Source: Deltaproteobacteria bacterium (lineage in GTDB: Bacteria > Desulfobacterota > Binatia > HRBIN30 > CADEER01). From it: a DNA stretch of 64,000 nt. This document shows, piece after piece, positions 53,866 through 63,399 of this stretch. Position 1 is the first letter of the stretch, and each line of letters starts with the position of its first letter. The translations under genes were made by a program, and so were the position numbers. Where the stretch lies: assembly GCA_029262455.1 (NCBI GenBank), contig JAJCZJ010000112.1, positions 1 through 64,000 on the forward strand, read 5' to 3'. Below the pieces are notes generated by a model. That model was not told the origin of the DNA, searched no databases, and worked only from the letters and a program-made list of their open reading frames with translations.

Positions 53866-55656
53866 CTACTGGACGCGGATGACAATGCTCACGGCTTCGC
53901 CGAGTTGTCCGGCGATATTCGCGATCCGCACCGTGAGCACGGTATCCCCCGGGGGAAAGGCGATCTCCGTTCCGACACCCGGCGACGAACAGAATTGAAT
54001 TTGACTGGTCGACTCGACGAAGGATGAGACCGCCGTAAAGTCTCGGGTACAAGCATCACCGTCGTTGCCACGCGGCGTGAATCGACAGCCCATGTCATTG
54101 AGCGCGGCCGCCGCTGGTGCACCGAACTCAATCGGAACGACAGCAGGCACGCCACCCAACAGGCCCGCACTGCCATCATCGCATACAATGGTACTGCCAT
54201 TGCCGAGCGGCCGGCTCGCAACCAGTCGGAAGTCAGGCAGGCCGTTCGGCACGAAGGTCTGCGACCCTACGCGAAGAAAATCCGGACCACGTCGCGCCTC
54301 GGCGACCAGAAGAAACCCGCTGCCTAGTGGCCGATCGTAGATCGAGAACCCCTGGGGACTGGTGCCGATCGGATCAGTGACGATACCGTCGGCGCGGGCA
54401 ACCCCCAAGTAGGTCACCACCGCGCCTGAGCCCTCTACTGTGGGGGTCGGGGTCGCAGTCGGCGCTGGCGGCGACGTAGGGGTGCGGGTTCGTGTCGAGG
54501 TCCGCGTAAACGACGGTGTTCGCGTGTTCGTTGGCGTGCGGGTCGAGGTGTGCGTCCGTGTCGCCGTCGGTGTGCCGACAAACGTCCGGGTGCGCGTCGG
54601 GGTACGGGTTCGCGTGTTCGTGCGAGTGCCCGAAGGAGTTCGCGTCGACGTCTGCGTACGGGTCCCAGTGGGAGTCCGGGTTACCGTTGGAGTTCGCGTC
54701 TCAGTCCGCGTGCGCGTAAATGTCCGCGTCCTCGTGGAAGTGCGAGTGCCGGTCTCCGTGCGCGTACTCGTCGGCGTCCGCGTACCGGTCCGGGTACGCG
54801 TGCTGCTCGGGACCCGCGTCTCCGTCCGTGTCCGGGTAAACGTACGGGTCCGGGTATTCGTTCTCGTGTGAGAGGGGGTGCGCGTGATCGTCGGCGTACG
54901 TGTACCAGTGACCGTCCGGGTGCTCGTCGGCGTGCGCGTCCCGCCATTGGTCGTACGCGTGGCGGTCCAAGTCCGCGTTCGTGGCGGAGTCCGGGTCACC
55001 GAAGGCGTGCGTGTGAACGTGCGCGTCCGTGTACGAGTCCCTGTGCGGGTGAATGTCCGAGTCCTCGTAGGAGTCCGCGTAATCGTCGGCGTCCTGGTCG
55101 GGCTCGGCGACCGCGTATTCGTTCCCGTGCGAGTCGCCGTCGGCGTACGAGTGGGGGGCGACGAGGGAGTATCGGTAGCCGCCGGGGTCAGGGAATCGAT
55201 GAGCGTCCAAGTGGGAGTCGACGTCGGCGTCGGAGAATCCAACAACCCACCGGTAGGGGTCGACGTCGGCGTCGGAGAATCCACCAACCCCGCTGTCGGG
55301 GTCGGCGTCGGGGTCGGCGTCGACGTCGGAGTATCCACCAACCCGGCTGTCGGGGTGGGCGTCGGCGTCACGACATCCCCAACACAACCCTGTAGCAAGT
55401 TGCGAACCCCTTGGACCAGTTCGTTGATCTGGATTCGAACGTCGCCGTTGGCGTCCATCGCCGGGCAGTCAGCGGTCGAGCCTGTTCCGATCAGCGCCCC
55501 CACCCCGAGAATCAGCTCATTGATACTGACGCGCCGATCGGAGTTACAGTCGCCAACGCAGGCAATCGCTGGACCCTGCGCCCAAGAAACGCCCTGGTGA
55601 AACATCGCGGCCACCAACACTGCCGCCAGGAATATCATTCTCCGCATCGCACCCAT
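53866..55656 (-). CDS. Secreted dockerin-like protein with very long Thr/Arg linker
   Basis: 596 residues. Signal peptide (1-27); EF-hand pair (~33-91: CVGDCNSDRRVSINEL and MDANGDVRIQINELV); a ~310-residue linker (96-408) made almost wholly of TPT, TRT, TRTFTRT and TGTRT units; and a C-terminal domain (~409-596) with GFLLVAEARRGP, ASRPLGNG, GGVPA, CRFTPRGN, ACTRDF and FPPGDTVLTVRI. The C-terminal domain is shared with the protein at 57860. The linker is strongly basic and probably O-glycosylated or surface-extended. The start could be ATG 55656 or 55647. Confidence 0.85.
   Translation of the reverse strand: MGAMRRMIFLAAVLVAAMFHQGVSWAQGPAIACVGDCNSDRRVSINELILGVGALIGTGSTADCPAMDANGDVRIQINELVQGVRNLLQGCVGDVVTPTPTPTAGLVDTPTSTPTPTPTPTAGLVDSPTPTSTPTGGLLDSPTPTSTPTWTLIDSLTPAATDTPSSPPTRTPTATRTGTNTRSPSPTRTPTITRTPTRTRTFTRTGTRTRTRTFTRTPSVTRTPPRTRTWTATRTTNGGTRTPTSTRTVTGTRTPTITRTPSHTRTNTRTRTFTRTRTETRVPSSTRTRTGTRTPTSTRTETGTRTSTRTRTFTRTRTETRTPTVTRTPTGTRTQTSTRTPSGTRTNTRTRTPTRTRTFVGTPTATRTHTSTRTPTNTRTPSFTRTSTRTRTPTSPPAPTATPTPTVEGSGAVVTYLGVARADGIVTDPIGTSPQGFSIYDRPLGSGFLLVAEARRGPDFLRVGSQTFVPNGLPDFRLVASRPLGNGSTIVCDDGSAGLLGGVPAVVPIEFGAPAAAALNDMGCRFTPRGNDGDACTRDFTAVSSFVESTSQIQFCSSPGVGTEIAFPPGDTVLTVRIANIAGQLGEAVSIVIRVQ
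54433..55371 (-). repeat. Low-complexity repeat encoding the Thr/Arg linker
   Basis: About 940 bases of degenerate, in-frame, short repeats on the coding strand (ACxCGxAC-type codons). They encode TRT, TPT and TFTRT units. The antisense frames are open for the same reason and encode GVRVRV-type artefacts, not genes. Confidence 0.8.
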
Positions 55657-55748
55657 CCCGAACGAAAGGCCCTTAGACCCTCCAAGATATCGGATGCAGA
55701 GAACCTGGACTTTGCTGCAGCGTTAGCGACTTTTCCCTTGAGGAGCGA

Positions 55749-56522
55749 TCAGCTCTCTTGGGTGCGCCGCAGCGCGTCGGCAATGATCCGAAACTGAAAC
55801 TCCTCCGACATGGGATTGAGGCCGACGTCATCCTTCGAACCTGCGACTCGCTCCATCGACCGCGCCGGAGACCAACGAATCTGCGGTGGGAGGTCATCGA
55901 CAGTGACAATGTCGCTCCGAACTCGATCAGCGAACCGCGACGCTAGCTGCTCGAGCTCGCCAATGTTGCCTGGCCAGTCGTAGCTGAACAAATACCCCAT
56001 CGCAGCCTCAGCGAGCCTCAGATGTCCCGCACCCGCCTGGCCGAGAAATCCGTCCAGCAGCGTAGGGATATCGACACTATGGTCGCGCAATGGAGGGACG
56101 GCGACTGACGATGAAGCTGTCAGAAGGTCATAGAGCCGCTCGCGAAACAGCCCCCGATCCGTCATTTGCTGGATATCCGCCTCTGCGCTGCAGACGATCC
56201 TCAGACCTGTGCCGCCAGCTTCAATATGCTCCGCAAGAAGGTCCTGCAGCGCTAAATGCAACCACTCGACGCCGGACAGAAAAGCCGTCCCGCGTCCCCC
56301 TGCCTCGAGGAACACGAGGTTCTCCTGTGCTTCGCAGTCGAGAGCGACAAACGGACTCTGCGGCGATTCGCCCTGGTCGTGCAGATACTTGGCAACCACG
56401 GATCGCCCGGTACCCGGCTCACCAACAATCAACACCGGCTCATCGGATCGAGCCAGCCGTCGGGCGACGTCAAAAACACGCTGCATATTCGGATCGGTAG
56501 GAATTATCGGATCGCAAGTCAT
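55749..56522 (-). CDS. Degenerate sigma54-activator-type AAA+ protein
   Basis: 257 residues. Walker A VLIVGEPGTGRSVVAKYLHDQ is intact. The region that should contain the GAFTGA loop is deleted, and Walker B is replaced by GGRGTAFLSGVEWLHLALQDLL. The sensor and lid parts remain (RERLYDLLTASSSVAVPPLR, YLFSYDWPGNIGELEQLASRF, matching the WPGNxRELxN block). No receiver and no Fis HTH. It therefore cannot contact sigma54 in the standard way. ATG 56522 is preceded by GATGAGA; a longer frame starts at 56567. Possibly a repurposed ATP-binding regulator. Confidence 0.8.
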   Translation of the reverse strand: MTCDPIIPTDPNMQRVFDVARRLARSDEPVLIVGEPGTGRSVVAKYLHDQGESPQSPFVALDCEAQENLVFLEAGGRGTAFLSGVEWLHLALQDLLAEHIEAGGTGLRIVCSAEADIQQMTDRGLFRERLYDLLTASSSVAVPPLRDHSVDIPTLLDGFLGQAGAGHLRLAEAAMGYLFSYDWPGNIGELEQLASRFADRVRSDIVTVDDLPPQIRWSPARSMERVAGSKDDVGLNPMSEEFQFRIIADALRRTQES

Positions 56523-56742
56523 TGATTTCTCATCGCTCCTGACAAATCCCTTCGAAGCAAATGTCATGCCGGGCTGACGTCGTATCTCGCCAATCTATTT
56601 TGGCCTTTTCGAATTCGCTCAGAGTCGCAAAGTTGCAACAGCAAGTCCCGCAATCTCGCAACGCCCGCAGGTAGTTGAGTCAGGAGCTATCGAACAGCCA
56701 ACTACCTGATTTCAGGTTAGTTCCATCGAAGCCACATGCGAC

Positions 56743-57819
56743 GTGGCATCCAGGATCGATCACGGCTATTGTCTAGCCGCAGTGCCCAGCGACCGCCAAG
56801 AACAACGATTTCAGACCATTTGCCTTCTGGTCCTTACCAGTCTTGGAATCGCCTTCGCGCTCTATTGGCTGCGTTCGGCGATGATTCCATTCGTACTCGC
56901 GCTCTTCTTTTCCGTCGCGTTGAGCCCTTTCATCGACTTGCAGGTGCGTCTTCTCCGCATGCCCAACGGGGTGGCGGTTACAGCGACGTTGACGCTGGGA
57001 TTCGTCATCTTGACGCTGCTCGGGACCTTGGTGTCCGCCTCGGTGAGCGAACTGACGGCCAACGCTGCTGCCTATCAACAACAGATCGAGCGTCTCCCCC
57101 AGTACGTCGAGGATGCGCTGGCAAGCTACGGCATTCGCACACCCGATGCGTTCAGCCCAATTTCCCTGATCCAGCCCGGGACCATCGGCGGCTTACTCAT
57201 GTCGACCACAAATGCCGTCGTCGGTGTGCTCTCGCAGGGCACTCTGGTCATGATCTTTCTTTTCTTCTTGCTCGCCGGGCGTACGGTGACTCCCGAAGCC
57301 ACTGCTGGGGTTTGGGCTCAGATCGAATCGCGGATCAAACGATACGTGGTTACGAAGGTCGTTACTTCTGGAACGACCGGATCCCTGGTGTTCATGGTCC
57401 TCTCAATTCTCGACATCGACCTCGCATTGGTCTTCGGCCTGTTCGCTTTCCTTCTGAACTTCATTCCCAGCATCGGGTCCGTGATTGCGACCCTGCTGCC
57501 GCTGCCGGTGGTGCTCTTCAACCCAGAATTGAGCGCCACCACCGCTGCTTTCGCCATCGGCATCCCCGCGGCGATTCAGTTCACCATCGGCAACATCATC
57601 GAGCCCAAACTGATGGGGACGTCGCTCGACCTCCATCCCGTCACGATTCTGCTCGCCCTCGTGGTCTGGGGAACACTGTGGGGCATCGTCGGGATGCTCC
57701 TCGCAACTCCGATCACCGCGGTGATGAAGATCTTTTTCGAGAAGCTAGACCTTACGGCGCCGCTCGGGGAGATTCTCGCCGGACGGATCGGACCGAGGCC
57801 GGCGCGCGAGAACACCTGA
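56743..57819 (+). CDS. AI-2E family transporter
   Basis: 358 residues, about seven to eight membrane segments in the AI-2E/PerM arrangement: paired N-terminal segments (TLTLGFVILTLLGTLVSASV), a helical periplasmic loop (QIERLPQYVEDALASYGI), and C-terminal segments with FLLNFIPSIGSVIATLLPLP and IGNIIEPKLMG, the family's best-conserved block. The family exports small molecules or acts as a Na+/H+ antiporter; substrate unknown. GTG at 56743 or 56782 are both possible starts; neither has a clear ribosome site. Confidence 0.88.
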   Translation: MASRIDHGYCLAAVPSDRQEQRFQTICLLVLTSLGIAFALYWLRSAMIPFVLALFFSVALSPFIDLQVRLLRMPNGVAVTATLTLGFVILTLLGTLVSASVSELTANAAAYQQQIERLPQYVEDALASYGIRTPDAFSPISLIQPGTIGGLLMSTTNAVVGVLSQGTLVMIFLFFLLAGRTVTPEATAGVWAQIESRIKRYVVTKVVTSGTTGSLVFMVLSILDIDLALVFGLFAFLLNFIPSIGSVIATLLPLPVVLFNPELSATTAAFAIGIPAAIQFTIGNIIEPKLMGTSLDLHPVTILLALVVWGTLWGIVGMLLATPITAVMKIFFEKLDLTAPLGEILAGRIGPRPARENT

Positions 57820-57859
57820 GATCGCTTCGGAAACCACATCCGAGCGAACTAGCCAATGG

Positions 57860-59509
57860 CTAATGGATGGACCGCTCGTCCAAGATTGCGTTCGTCAACC
57901 GTATTTCCGGTGCCCCTCGGCGTCCTCCACGCAGAGCAGAAAACCTGAGTATCGCGACTGGCCGACCGTCCGACGCGATACGAATCGGCGAAGCGAGCGC
58001 GACACGCAAACGCCCGCTGGCATCGGCGCTAGCGGCAACGAGTGCCGATTGCGCAACTCCGGCTCGACGAACAGCAACCGGCACGAGGGCCTGTGCATCG
58101 TAGTGCACATCAAACGCCACCGACTGGAAATCGTCCGCAGCTGAATCGAGATAGACTGGCACTTTGATCCGACCCGAACGAGCGCGGCGGACGCGCCCAA
58201 TCCGCAAACCTCCTCCGTCAACCGCCTGAGTCGCCGCCCCGGCTCCGGACTGCCAGTTTCCCGTACAGTCGCCGAACGCATAGGCGATAAACGACTGTCC
58301 GGTCGCATTCGCGGACAACGGAGCAAAGTTGATCGATCCCGGGACGCAGGACGACCCACTGATCGCGGGAACCGTCGTTGTCTGATTCGGCTGTACATCT
58401 GGGAACGGGAAAAAGCCCCAGTCGGAGTCACACAAACTCGCGCCCGTGACCGCGAAGTCGCCGATCAACCCAACCTGCTGCTTGAGAATCTGAGAAGCAT
58501 CGAGCGCACTCACCGTACCGTCGCCCGTTACATCGCAGGCGAGTTCTTGCAACGAAGTAAAGCTGCGCGTAGCCGCCGCGAACTGCAGCACGTAGGCCGC
58601 GTCGAGGGCGCTCACTGCGGAACCGACACCGCCTTCCTTGCGCGGAACGATGCTCTCGTTCATGGCGACCAGGTCGATGAAGGAATAGCTGCCATCGGCT
58701 CCGGTCGTGTCGTCGGAGCCCGACATCGTCGATACCTCGACTCCTGCGACAGGTGCGCCTGTCGCAAAGTGTAGAACCGATCCCGAAACGTCGTGTGGCC
58801 CAACAGCTGTCGGTGTCGGGGTCGGGGTCGCGACCGGTGTCCCCACCCGCACGACAACCTGCTCGACCGGCCCAACATTGCCCGCACGATCCATCATCTG
58901 CACTGAAACCACGGTTTCGCCAGGTGGAAACTCTGCCGCCGTTGGCACCTGAAAGCAGAATTGCCGGCTGGTAGACGGGCTCATCGTCGAAAACCCGCCG
59001 AAACGGTTGCGCGTACAAGGTGTGCCGCTCGAGACCCACTCGAAGCGACAAGCAGCATCGACCATCGCGTCGGTCGTTGCCGCCTCGTCCAGACCATCAC
59101 CAGCTGGAACCCCACCGCTGACGTTGGTCTCGCATTCGATAAAGGGGTCGCCGTTGCCAAGAGCCCGACTGAAGAGAACCTGCATTCCCGGGCGGTCAAA
59201 GTCGCCCAAGCCTTCTAGCCGCCCCCGGCTATCGCGCGTTCCAGTAACGCTGGGGGGCAACAATGATTCTCCGATGGCCCCTTCGGCAATAAACAAGAAA
59301 CGACCGAGAGAACGAGTAAAAACGCGCCTTCCGAACGAATCGAACTCGGGCGTTGGCGTTGGCGTCTGACGACAAGAAAAATTGCAACAATCAGGACAGC
59401 CGCCCTGGTTGACCACCCCGGCCCAGGACACCACCGGCCCGGAAGTCGCCTCAGCGCCGGCCGCAAGCGTTAGAACAACGATTCCGAGCGCCAAAAGCGA
59501 CCCGGCCAT
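57860..59509 (-). CDS. Secreted multi-domain protein with dockerin pair and C-terminal cohesin-like domain
   Basis: 549 residues from ATG 59509. Signal peptide; a ~200-residue domain shared with the C terminus of the protein at 53866 (SLGRFLFIAEG, ALGNG, GGVPA, ACRFEW, FPPGETVVSVQM); a carboxypeptidase-regulatory-like domain (~240-282); a dockerin pair (~300-355: [13 protein letters not shown] and DVTGDGTVSALDASQIL); a CDSDW...GDCTGNW module; then GRIKVPVYLDSAADDFQSVA, DVHYDAQALVPVAV and RPVAILRFSAL, the strand pattern of a type I cohesin. Shares its central module with the protein at 16111. The start may also be GTG 59554. Confidence 0.8.
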   Translation of the reverse strand: MAGSLLALGIVVLTLAAGAEATSGPVVSWAGVVNQGGCPDCCNFSCRQTPTPTPEFDSFGRRVFTRSLGRFLFIAEGAIGESLLPPSVTGTRDSRGRLEGLGDFDRPGMQVLFSRALGNGDPFIECETNVSGGVPAGDGLDEAATTDAMVDAACRFEWVSSGTPCTRNRFGGFSTMSPSTSRQFCFQVPTAAEFPPGETVVSVQMMDRAGNVGPVEQVVVRVGTPVATPTPTPTAVGPHDVSGSVLHFATGAPVAGVEVSTMSGSDDTTGADGSYSFIDLVAMNESIVPRKEGGVGSAVSALDAAYVLQFAAATRSFTSLQELACDVTGDGTVSALDASQILKQQVGLIGDFAVTGASLCDSDWGFFPFPDVQPNQTTTVPAISGSSCVPGSINFAPLSANATGQSFIAYAFGDCTGNWQSGAGAATQAVDGGGLRIGRVRRARSGRIKVPVYLDSAADDFQSVAFDVHYDAQALVPVAVRRAGVAQSALVAASADASGRLRVALASPIRIASDGRPVAILRFSALRGGRRGAPEIRLTNAILDERSIH

Positions 59510-59679
59510 GGGGCCGATCCGATAACATCTAGGAGCTACTAAAACTGGTCGCACTTCTACCTCATGCTAGCGAGAGATTGGGCCATTTCAAATGCTATTC
59601 CCGCTTACATGGATGTCAACACTGCTCACTTTGCTGCAAATGGTGGCGAAGCCGCGAAAAAAGATCTGCCATTCAAGAC

Positions 59680-62433
59680 TCACTTCGATGCGATCATTCC
59701 ACGCATGACAGCCTGAAGGATCCCGCCGTGGCGGTAGTAGTCGACCTCGACGCTGGAGTCGATGCGCGACAGGACCTCGAACTCGACCTTGCCTCCGTCG
59801 GCCTTGGTAGCGCAAACCCGAAGCCGGACACGAGGCTGAAAGTCGCCTTCAATACCCGCAATCTCAAACACCTCTTCGCCGCTCAGCCCGAGAGGCCCAG
59901 ATCCTTCACCGTCGAGGAACTGCAACGGCAATACGCCCATGCCGACCAGATTGCTCCGATGGATCCGCTCGAAACTCTCGGCGATCACCGCCTTCACTCC
60001 GAGCAACCGGGTTCCCTTGGCGGCCCAGTCACGCGAGCTCCCGGTGCCGTATTCCTTCCCAGCTAAGACGATCAGCGGCACACCCTCAGACTTGTACTGC
60101 ATCGCCGCTTCGTAAATCGAGGTTTGTTCCCCAGAGGGCAGATGACGGGTCACCCCGCCTTCGGTGCCCGGGGCGAGCTGATTGCGCAAGCGAATATTCG
60201 CAAACGTTCCGCGCATCATGACGTCGTGGTTTCCTCGGCGGGCGCCAAAGGAGTTGAATTGGGCTGGTGACACTCCCTGGCCGATCAGGAACTTCCCAGC
60301 CGGCCCATCGGCCGGAATCGAGCCGGCCGGAGAAATATGATCGGTGGTGACCGAATCGCCGAGCAGCGCCAACACCCGAGCGCCCTCGATGTTCGCCAAG
60401 GCCTGGACATCCAGAGTCATCCCCTCGAAGAAGGGCGGATTCTTGATGTAGGTCGAGGCCGGATCCCAATCGTAAATCTCCCCTTGCGGGACCGGCAACG
60501 CTTGCCAGCGGGCGTCTCCCTCGAAAACACTCTCGTACTGCTCCTTGAACTGCTCCGGAGACAGAGACGAGCGAACAAGGCTGGCAATCTCCTGCCCAGA
60601 CGGCCAGATCTCACTGAGATAAACTGGCTTTCCGTCAGATCCCTTGCCGATCGGTTCGCGCTCGAAGTCGATATCAACGGTCCCGGCGAGGGCGTAGGCA
60701 ACCACGAGCGGCGGCGACGCGAGATAATTGGCCAGGGTGTGCGGATTGACTCGGCCTTCGAAGTTGCGGTTTCCACTCAGCACCGAAGCCGCAACGAGAC
60801 CGTTGTTCTGGACCGCCTCCGCGATCGGTTCGGGCAACGGTCCACTGTTCCCGATACACGTCGTACAGCCGTACCCGACGAGGTGAAAACGCAGCGCCTC
60901 CAGCGCTTCGATCAGGCCGGCCTTGCGCAGGTATTCGGTCACGACCTTCGACCCCGGGGCCAGACTGGTTTTTACCCACGGTTTCACCGTCAGCCCACGC
61001 TCGCTCGCATTCTTGGCCAGCATACCGGCCCCTACCATCACGGTCGGGTTGGAGGTGTTCGTGCAGCTGGTGATCGCCGCGATCACGACGTCCCCGTGCG
61101 TCAGGCCGAAGCCCTCGTCACTTTTTACGTCCACCGTCGCGCCAGAGTACGTCGCTTCACGCTCCGCGGTGCGCGCACTCCCCGCCGCGCCGAGCGCCGC
61201 CACGTCCTTATGGTATTCACTGCGCATCGCTTCGTTGAAGCTGGACTTCATCGCCGACAGGGGGATCCGATCTTGCGGCCGCTTCGGTCCCGCCAAGCTC
61301 GGCTCGACGGTACTGATATCCAGAGACAGAGTTTCCGAATATTTCGGATCCGCAGCGCCATCGGTCCTAAACATGCTCTGCTCGCGGAAGTACGTGTCGA
61401 CCAGGGAGACCTGCTCAGCTGATCGCCCACTGGCACGTAAATACTCGAGGGTTCCTTCATCAACCGGGCAGAAGCCCATCGTGGCGCCGTACTCGGGTGC
61501 CATATTTGCGAGCGTCGCACGGTCAGCGACCGACAGAGCAGTCAACCCGTCGCCGTAAAACTCGACGAACTTCCCAACCACTCCGTGCTTGCGCAAGATC
61601 TGGGTAGCGGTCAGCACAAGATCGGTGGCTGTTGCCCCGGCCGCCAGCTGACCAGTCAACTTCATGCCGACGACTTTAGGCATGAGCATGTAGTACGGCT
61701 GCCCCAGCATCACCGCCTCGGCTTCGATCCCGCCGACTCCCCAACCCAAAACTCCGATTCCATTGATCATCGTCGTATGGGAGTCGGTGCCGACGAGCGT
61801 GTCCGGATAAACGGCGGCTTCGCCTCCGATACTGCCGCGAAACGCTACCTGCGCAAGGTATTCCAGGTTGACCTGGTGACAAATCCCCGTCTCCGGGGGG
61901 ACGACACGAAAATTCTCGAAGCTGTCCTTGCCCCACCGCAGAAACACATAGCGTTCGCCGTTGCGTTCGAACTCGCGCTCGCCGTTGACACGGAAGGCTG
62001 CGGAAGTGCCAAATTCGTCGACCTGAACCGAGTGATCGATGACTAAATCCACCGGGATTTTGGGATTGATCCGCGAAGCATCCGCGCCCAATCGCTTCAC
62101 TGCATCCCGCATCGCCGCTAAATCGACGACCGCCGGGACCCCGGTAAAGTCCTGCAACAGCACTCGGGCCGGCATGTACGGAACTTCCCGTTCGCCGCCG
62201 CCACCATCCCAGGCGGCAATTGCCTCGACGTCCTCACCTCGGATCATCGCCCCATCCTCGTTGCGCAGGACGTTCTCGACCAGAACCCGGATACAGTACG
62301 GCAGACCGTCGACTCCCTTCCCTGTCTCTTCGGACAGGGCGGCTAACGAAAAGTACGTGTAGTCCGTACCCGCTGCCTTCAATACTCTCCGCGCACCAAA
62401 CGTATCTCGACCTGCCATGTCAGAACCTCCCAT
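59680..62433 (-). CDS. acnA: Aconitate hydratase A
   Basis: 917 residues. [4Fe-4S] cysteines in [14 protein letters not shown] and [12 protein letters not shown]; substrate loops [41 protein letters not shown] and [12 protein letters not shown]. Full-length AcnA of the TCA cycle, isomerising citrate to isocitrate; it supplies the pathway to the 2-oxoglutarate dehydrogenase operon. The start is duplicated: GGAGGTTCTGACATG occurs twice in tandem, so ATG 62433 and 62418 both have perfect ribosome sites. An even longer in-frame start lies at 62481. Confidence 0.97.
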   Translation of the reverse strand: MGGSDMAGRDTFGARRVLKAAGTDYTYFSLAALSEETGKGVDGLPYCIRVLVENVLRNEDGAMIRGEDVEAIAAWDGGGGEREVPYMPARVLLQDFTGVPAVVDLAAMRDAVKRLGADASRINPKIPVDLVIDHSVQVDEFGTSAAFRVNGEREFERNGERYVFLRWGKDSFENFRVVPPETGICHQVNLEYLAQVAFRGSIGGEAAVYPDTLVGTDSHTTMINGIGVLGWGVGGIEAEAVMLGQPYYMLMPKVVGMKLTGQLAAGATATDLVLTATQILRKHGVVGKFVEFYGDGLTALSVADRATLANMAPEYGATMGFCPVDEGTLEYLRASGRSAEQVSLVDTYFREQSMFRTDGAADPKYSETLSLDISTVEPSLAGPKRPQDRIPLSAMKSSFNEAMRSEYHKDVAALGAAGSARTAEREATYSGATVDVKSDEGFGLTHGDVVIAAITSCTNTSNPTVMVGAGMLAKNASERGLTVKPWVKTSLAPGSKVVTEYLRKAGLIEALEALRFHLVGYGCTTCIGNSGPLPEPIAEAVQNNGLVAASVLSGNRNFEGRVNPHTLANYLASPPLVVAYALAGTVDIDFEREPIGKGSDGKPVYLSEIWPSGQEIASLVRSSLSPEQFKEQYESVFEGDARWQALPVPQGEIYDWDPASTYIKNPPFFEGMTLDVQALANIEGARVLALLGDSVTTDHISPAGSIPADGPAGKFLIGQGVSPAQFNSFGARRGNHDVMMRGTFANIRLRNQLAPGTEGGVTRHLPSGEQTSIYEAAMQYKSEGVPLIVLAGKEYGTGSSRDWAAKGTRLLGVKAVIAESFERIHRSNLVGMGVLPLQFLDGEGSGPLGLSGEEVFEIAGIEGDFQPRVRLRVCATKADGGKVEFEVLSRIDSSVEVDYYRHGGILQAVMRGMIASK

Positions 62434-62445
62434 GTCAGAACCTCC
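62416..62445 (-). repeat. Perfect 15-bp tandem duplication of ribosome site and start codon of acnA
   Basis: GGAGGTTCTGACATG twice in direct order on the coding strand. Each copy holds GGAGG, a 7-base spacer and ATG, in the same frame, giving MGGSDMAG at the N terminus when the first is used. Confidence 0.9.
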
Positions 62446-62560
62446 CTGGGGTTGCCGATTCGAGGCCGCGGTCCACGACAAATGGGACTCGCGAAGCCTC
62501 GGAAAAACAATCAGCTTCTAACTTATGGCTTTGGCCGGGCAACGGCAACGCCGGTGGCCC

Positions 62561-63394
62561 TCATCCGCCTCGTTCCAAACGCCGTTTCGTAAAGGCGTCA
62601 TCATCGAGTCCCGTGTTGAATTGCAACGATCGCACGACAGCAACCGTGTGGCTCCCTGCATCCACGTTGAAGATCCGCAGCTCGTGTGGCGCCGGAATCC
62701 CGTCAACCTGGCGAATATCCTTGAGCCGGAGTGTCTTCAGCACAACCCCATCGGCGTCGAGAAAGTCGTAGCGCCGGACCAAAAAATCACCCAAGCCGAC
62801 CCACAGCCGCATTTCCCCATAGCTGACGTCCTGCTTGGGTGTCGGGACCAGCCGCAGCACCGCACAGCTTACACCTTCGAGGTCTTCCTCGCGCAACAAT
62901 GTGCTGTTGGCATCTTCGACTCCCCAACGCACGACTTCCATCATTAGGCCAAGATCTTCGTAAGAGAAGTCCGTGCCGACAAAACTCTCCTTTTTTCGAG
63001 AACCGGTAATCTGACGCACCCGCTTCGACGACGGTAGGTACAGCCACTGCCGGTCCGGGCCGTCGGCATCAACCCATTGCAGAAATCCGACTCCCCTCGC
63101 TTGGGGAGGTTCTCGAAAGAACAAAATCGTCCGGCTCGAATCCTTCCCCTGGCGCTTGGTCCACATCTCGAGGCTGCGCTCGCGCACGCCTCCGCGACGA
63201 TCGGTGATCTGCAATCCCAACTCTTGCCGCCGGTCACGCCAATCCCGGGTACTGCGGCTAAGCTCCGCGGCGCGGTCGAGGATCTTCCTCGACCGCGGAT
63301 CGTCGTTCTCGGATTGCGTTGCGTCCGCCAGCGCAATGCCGATCAACAGGCCGGCCAAGGTGAGAGTCGTGTAGATCAGGAATCGGAAGCGCAT
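62561..63394 (-). CDS. Outer-membrane lipoprotein-sorting protein (LolA-like superfamily)
   Basis: 277 residues. Signal peptide (FLIYTTLTLAGLLIGIALADA). The body has the unclosed beta-barrel strand pattern of the family: LEMWTKRQGKDSSRTILFFR, FLQWVDADGPDRQWLYLPSSK, FVGTDFSYEDLGL, LVPTPKQDVSYGEMRLWVG and RRYDFLDADGVVLKTLRLKD. These relatives often accompany RND exporters of lipids or pigments; no exporter is visible here. It starts 5 bases after the stop of the upstream pgsA-type gene on the same strand. Confidence 0.85.
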   Translation of the reverse strand: MRFRFLIYTTLTLAGLLIGIALADATQSENDDPRSRKILDRAAELSRSTRDWRDRRQELGLQITDRRGGVRERSLEMWTKRQGKDSSRTILFFREPPQARGVGFLQWVDADGPDRQWLYLPSSKRVRQITGSRKKESFVGTDFSYEDLGLMMEVVRWGVEDANSTLLREEDLEGVSCAVLRLVPTPKQDVSYGEMRLWVGLGDFLVRRYDFLDADGVVLKTLRLKDIRQVDGIPAPHELRIFNVDAGSHTVAVVRSLQFNTGLDDDAFTKRRLERGG

Positions 63395-63399
63395 CGCCG

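Noticed and set aside
54440-54871. Open frame reading GVRVRVEVRV-type repeats antisense to the Thr/Arg linker gene
   Set aside because: It is the antisense shadow of the low-complexity linker; composition is dictated by the real gene on the minus strand.
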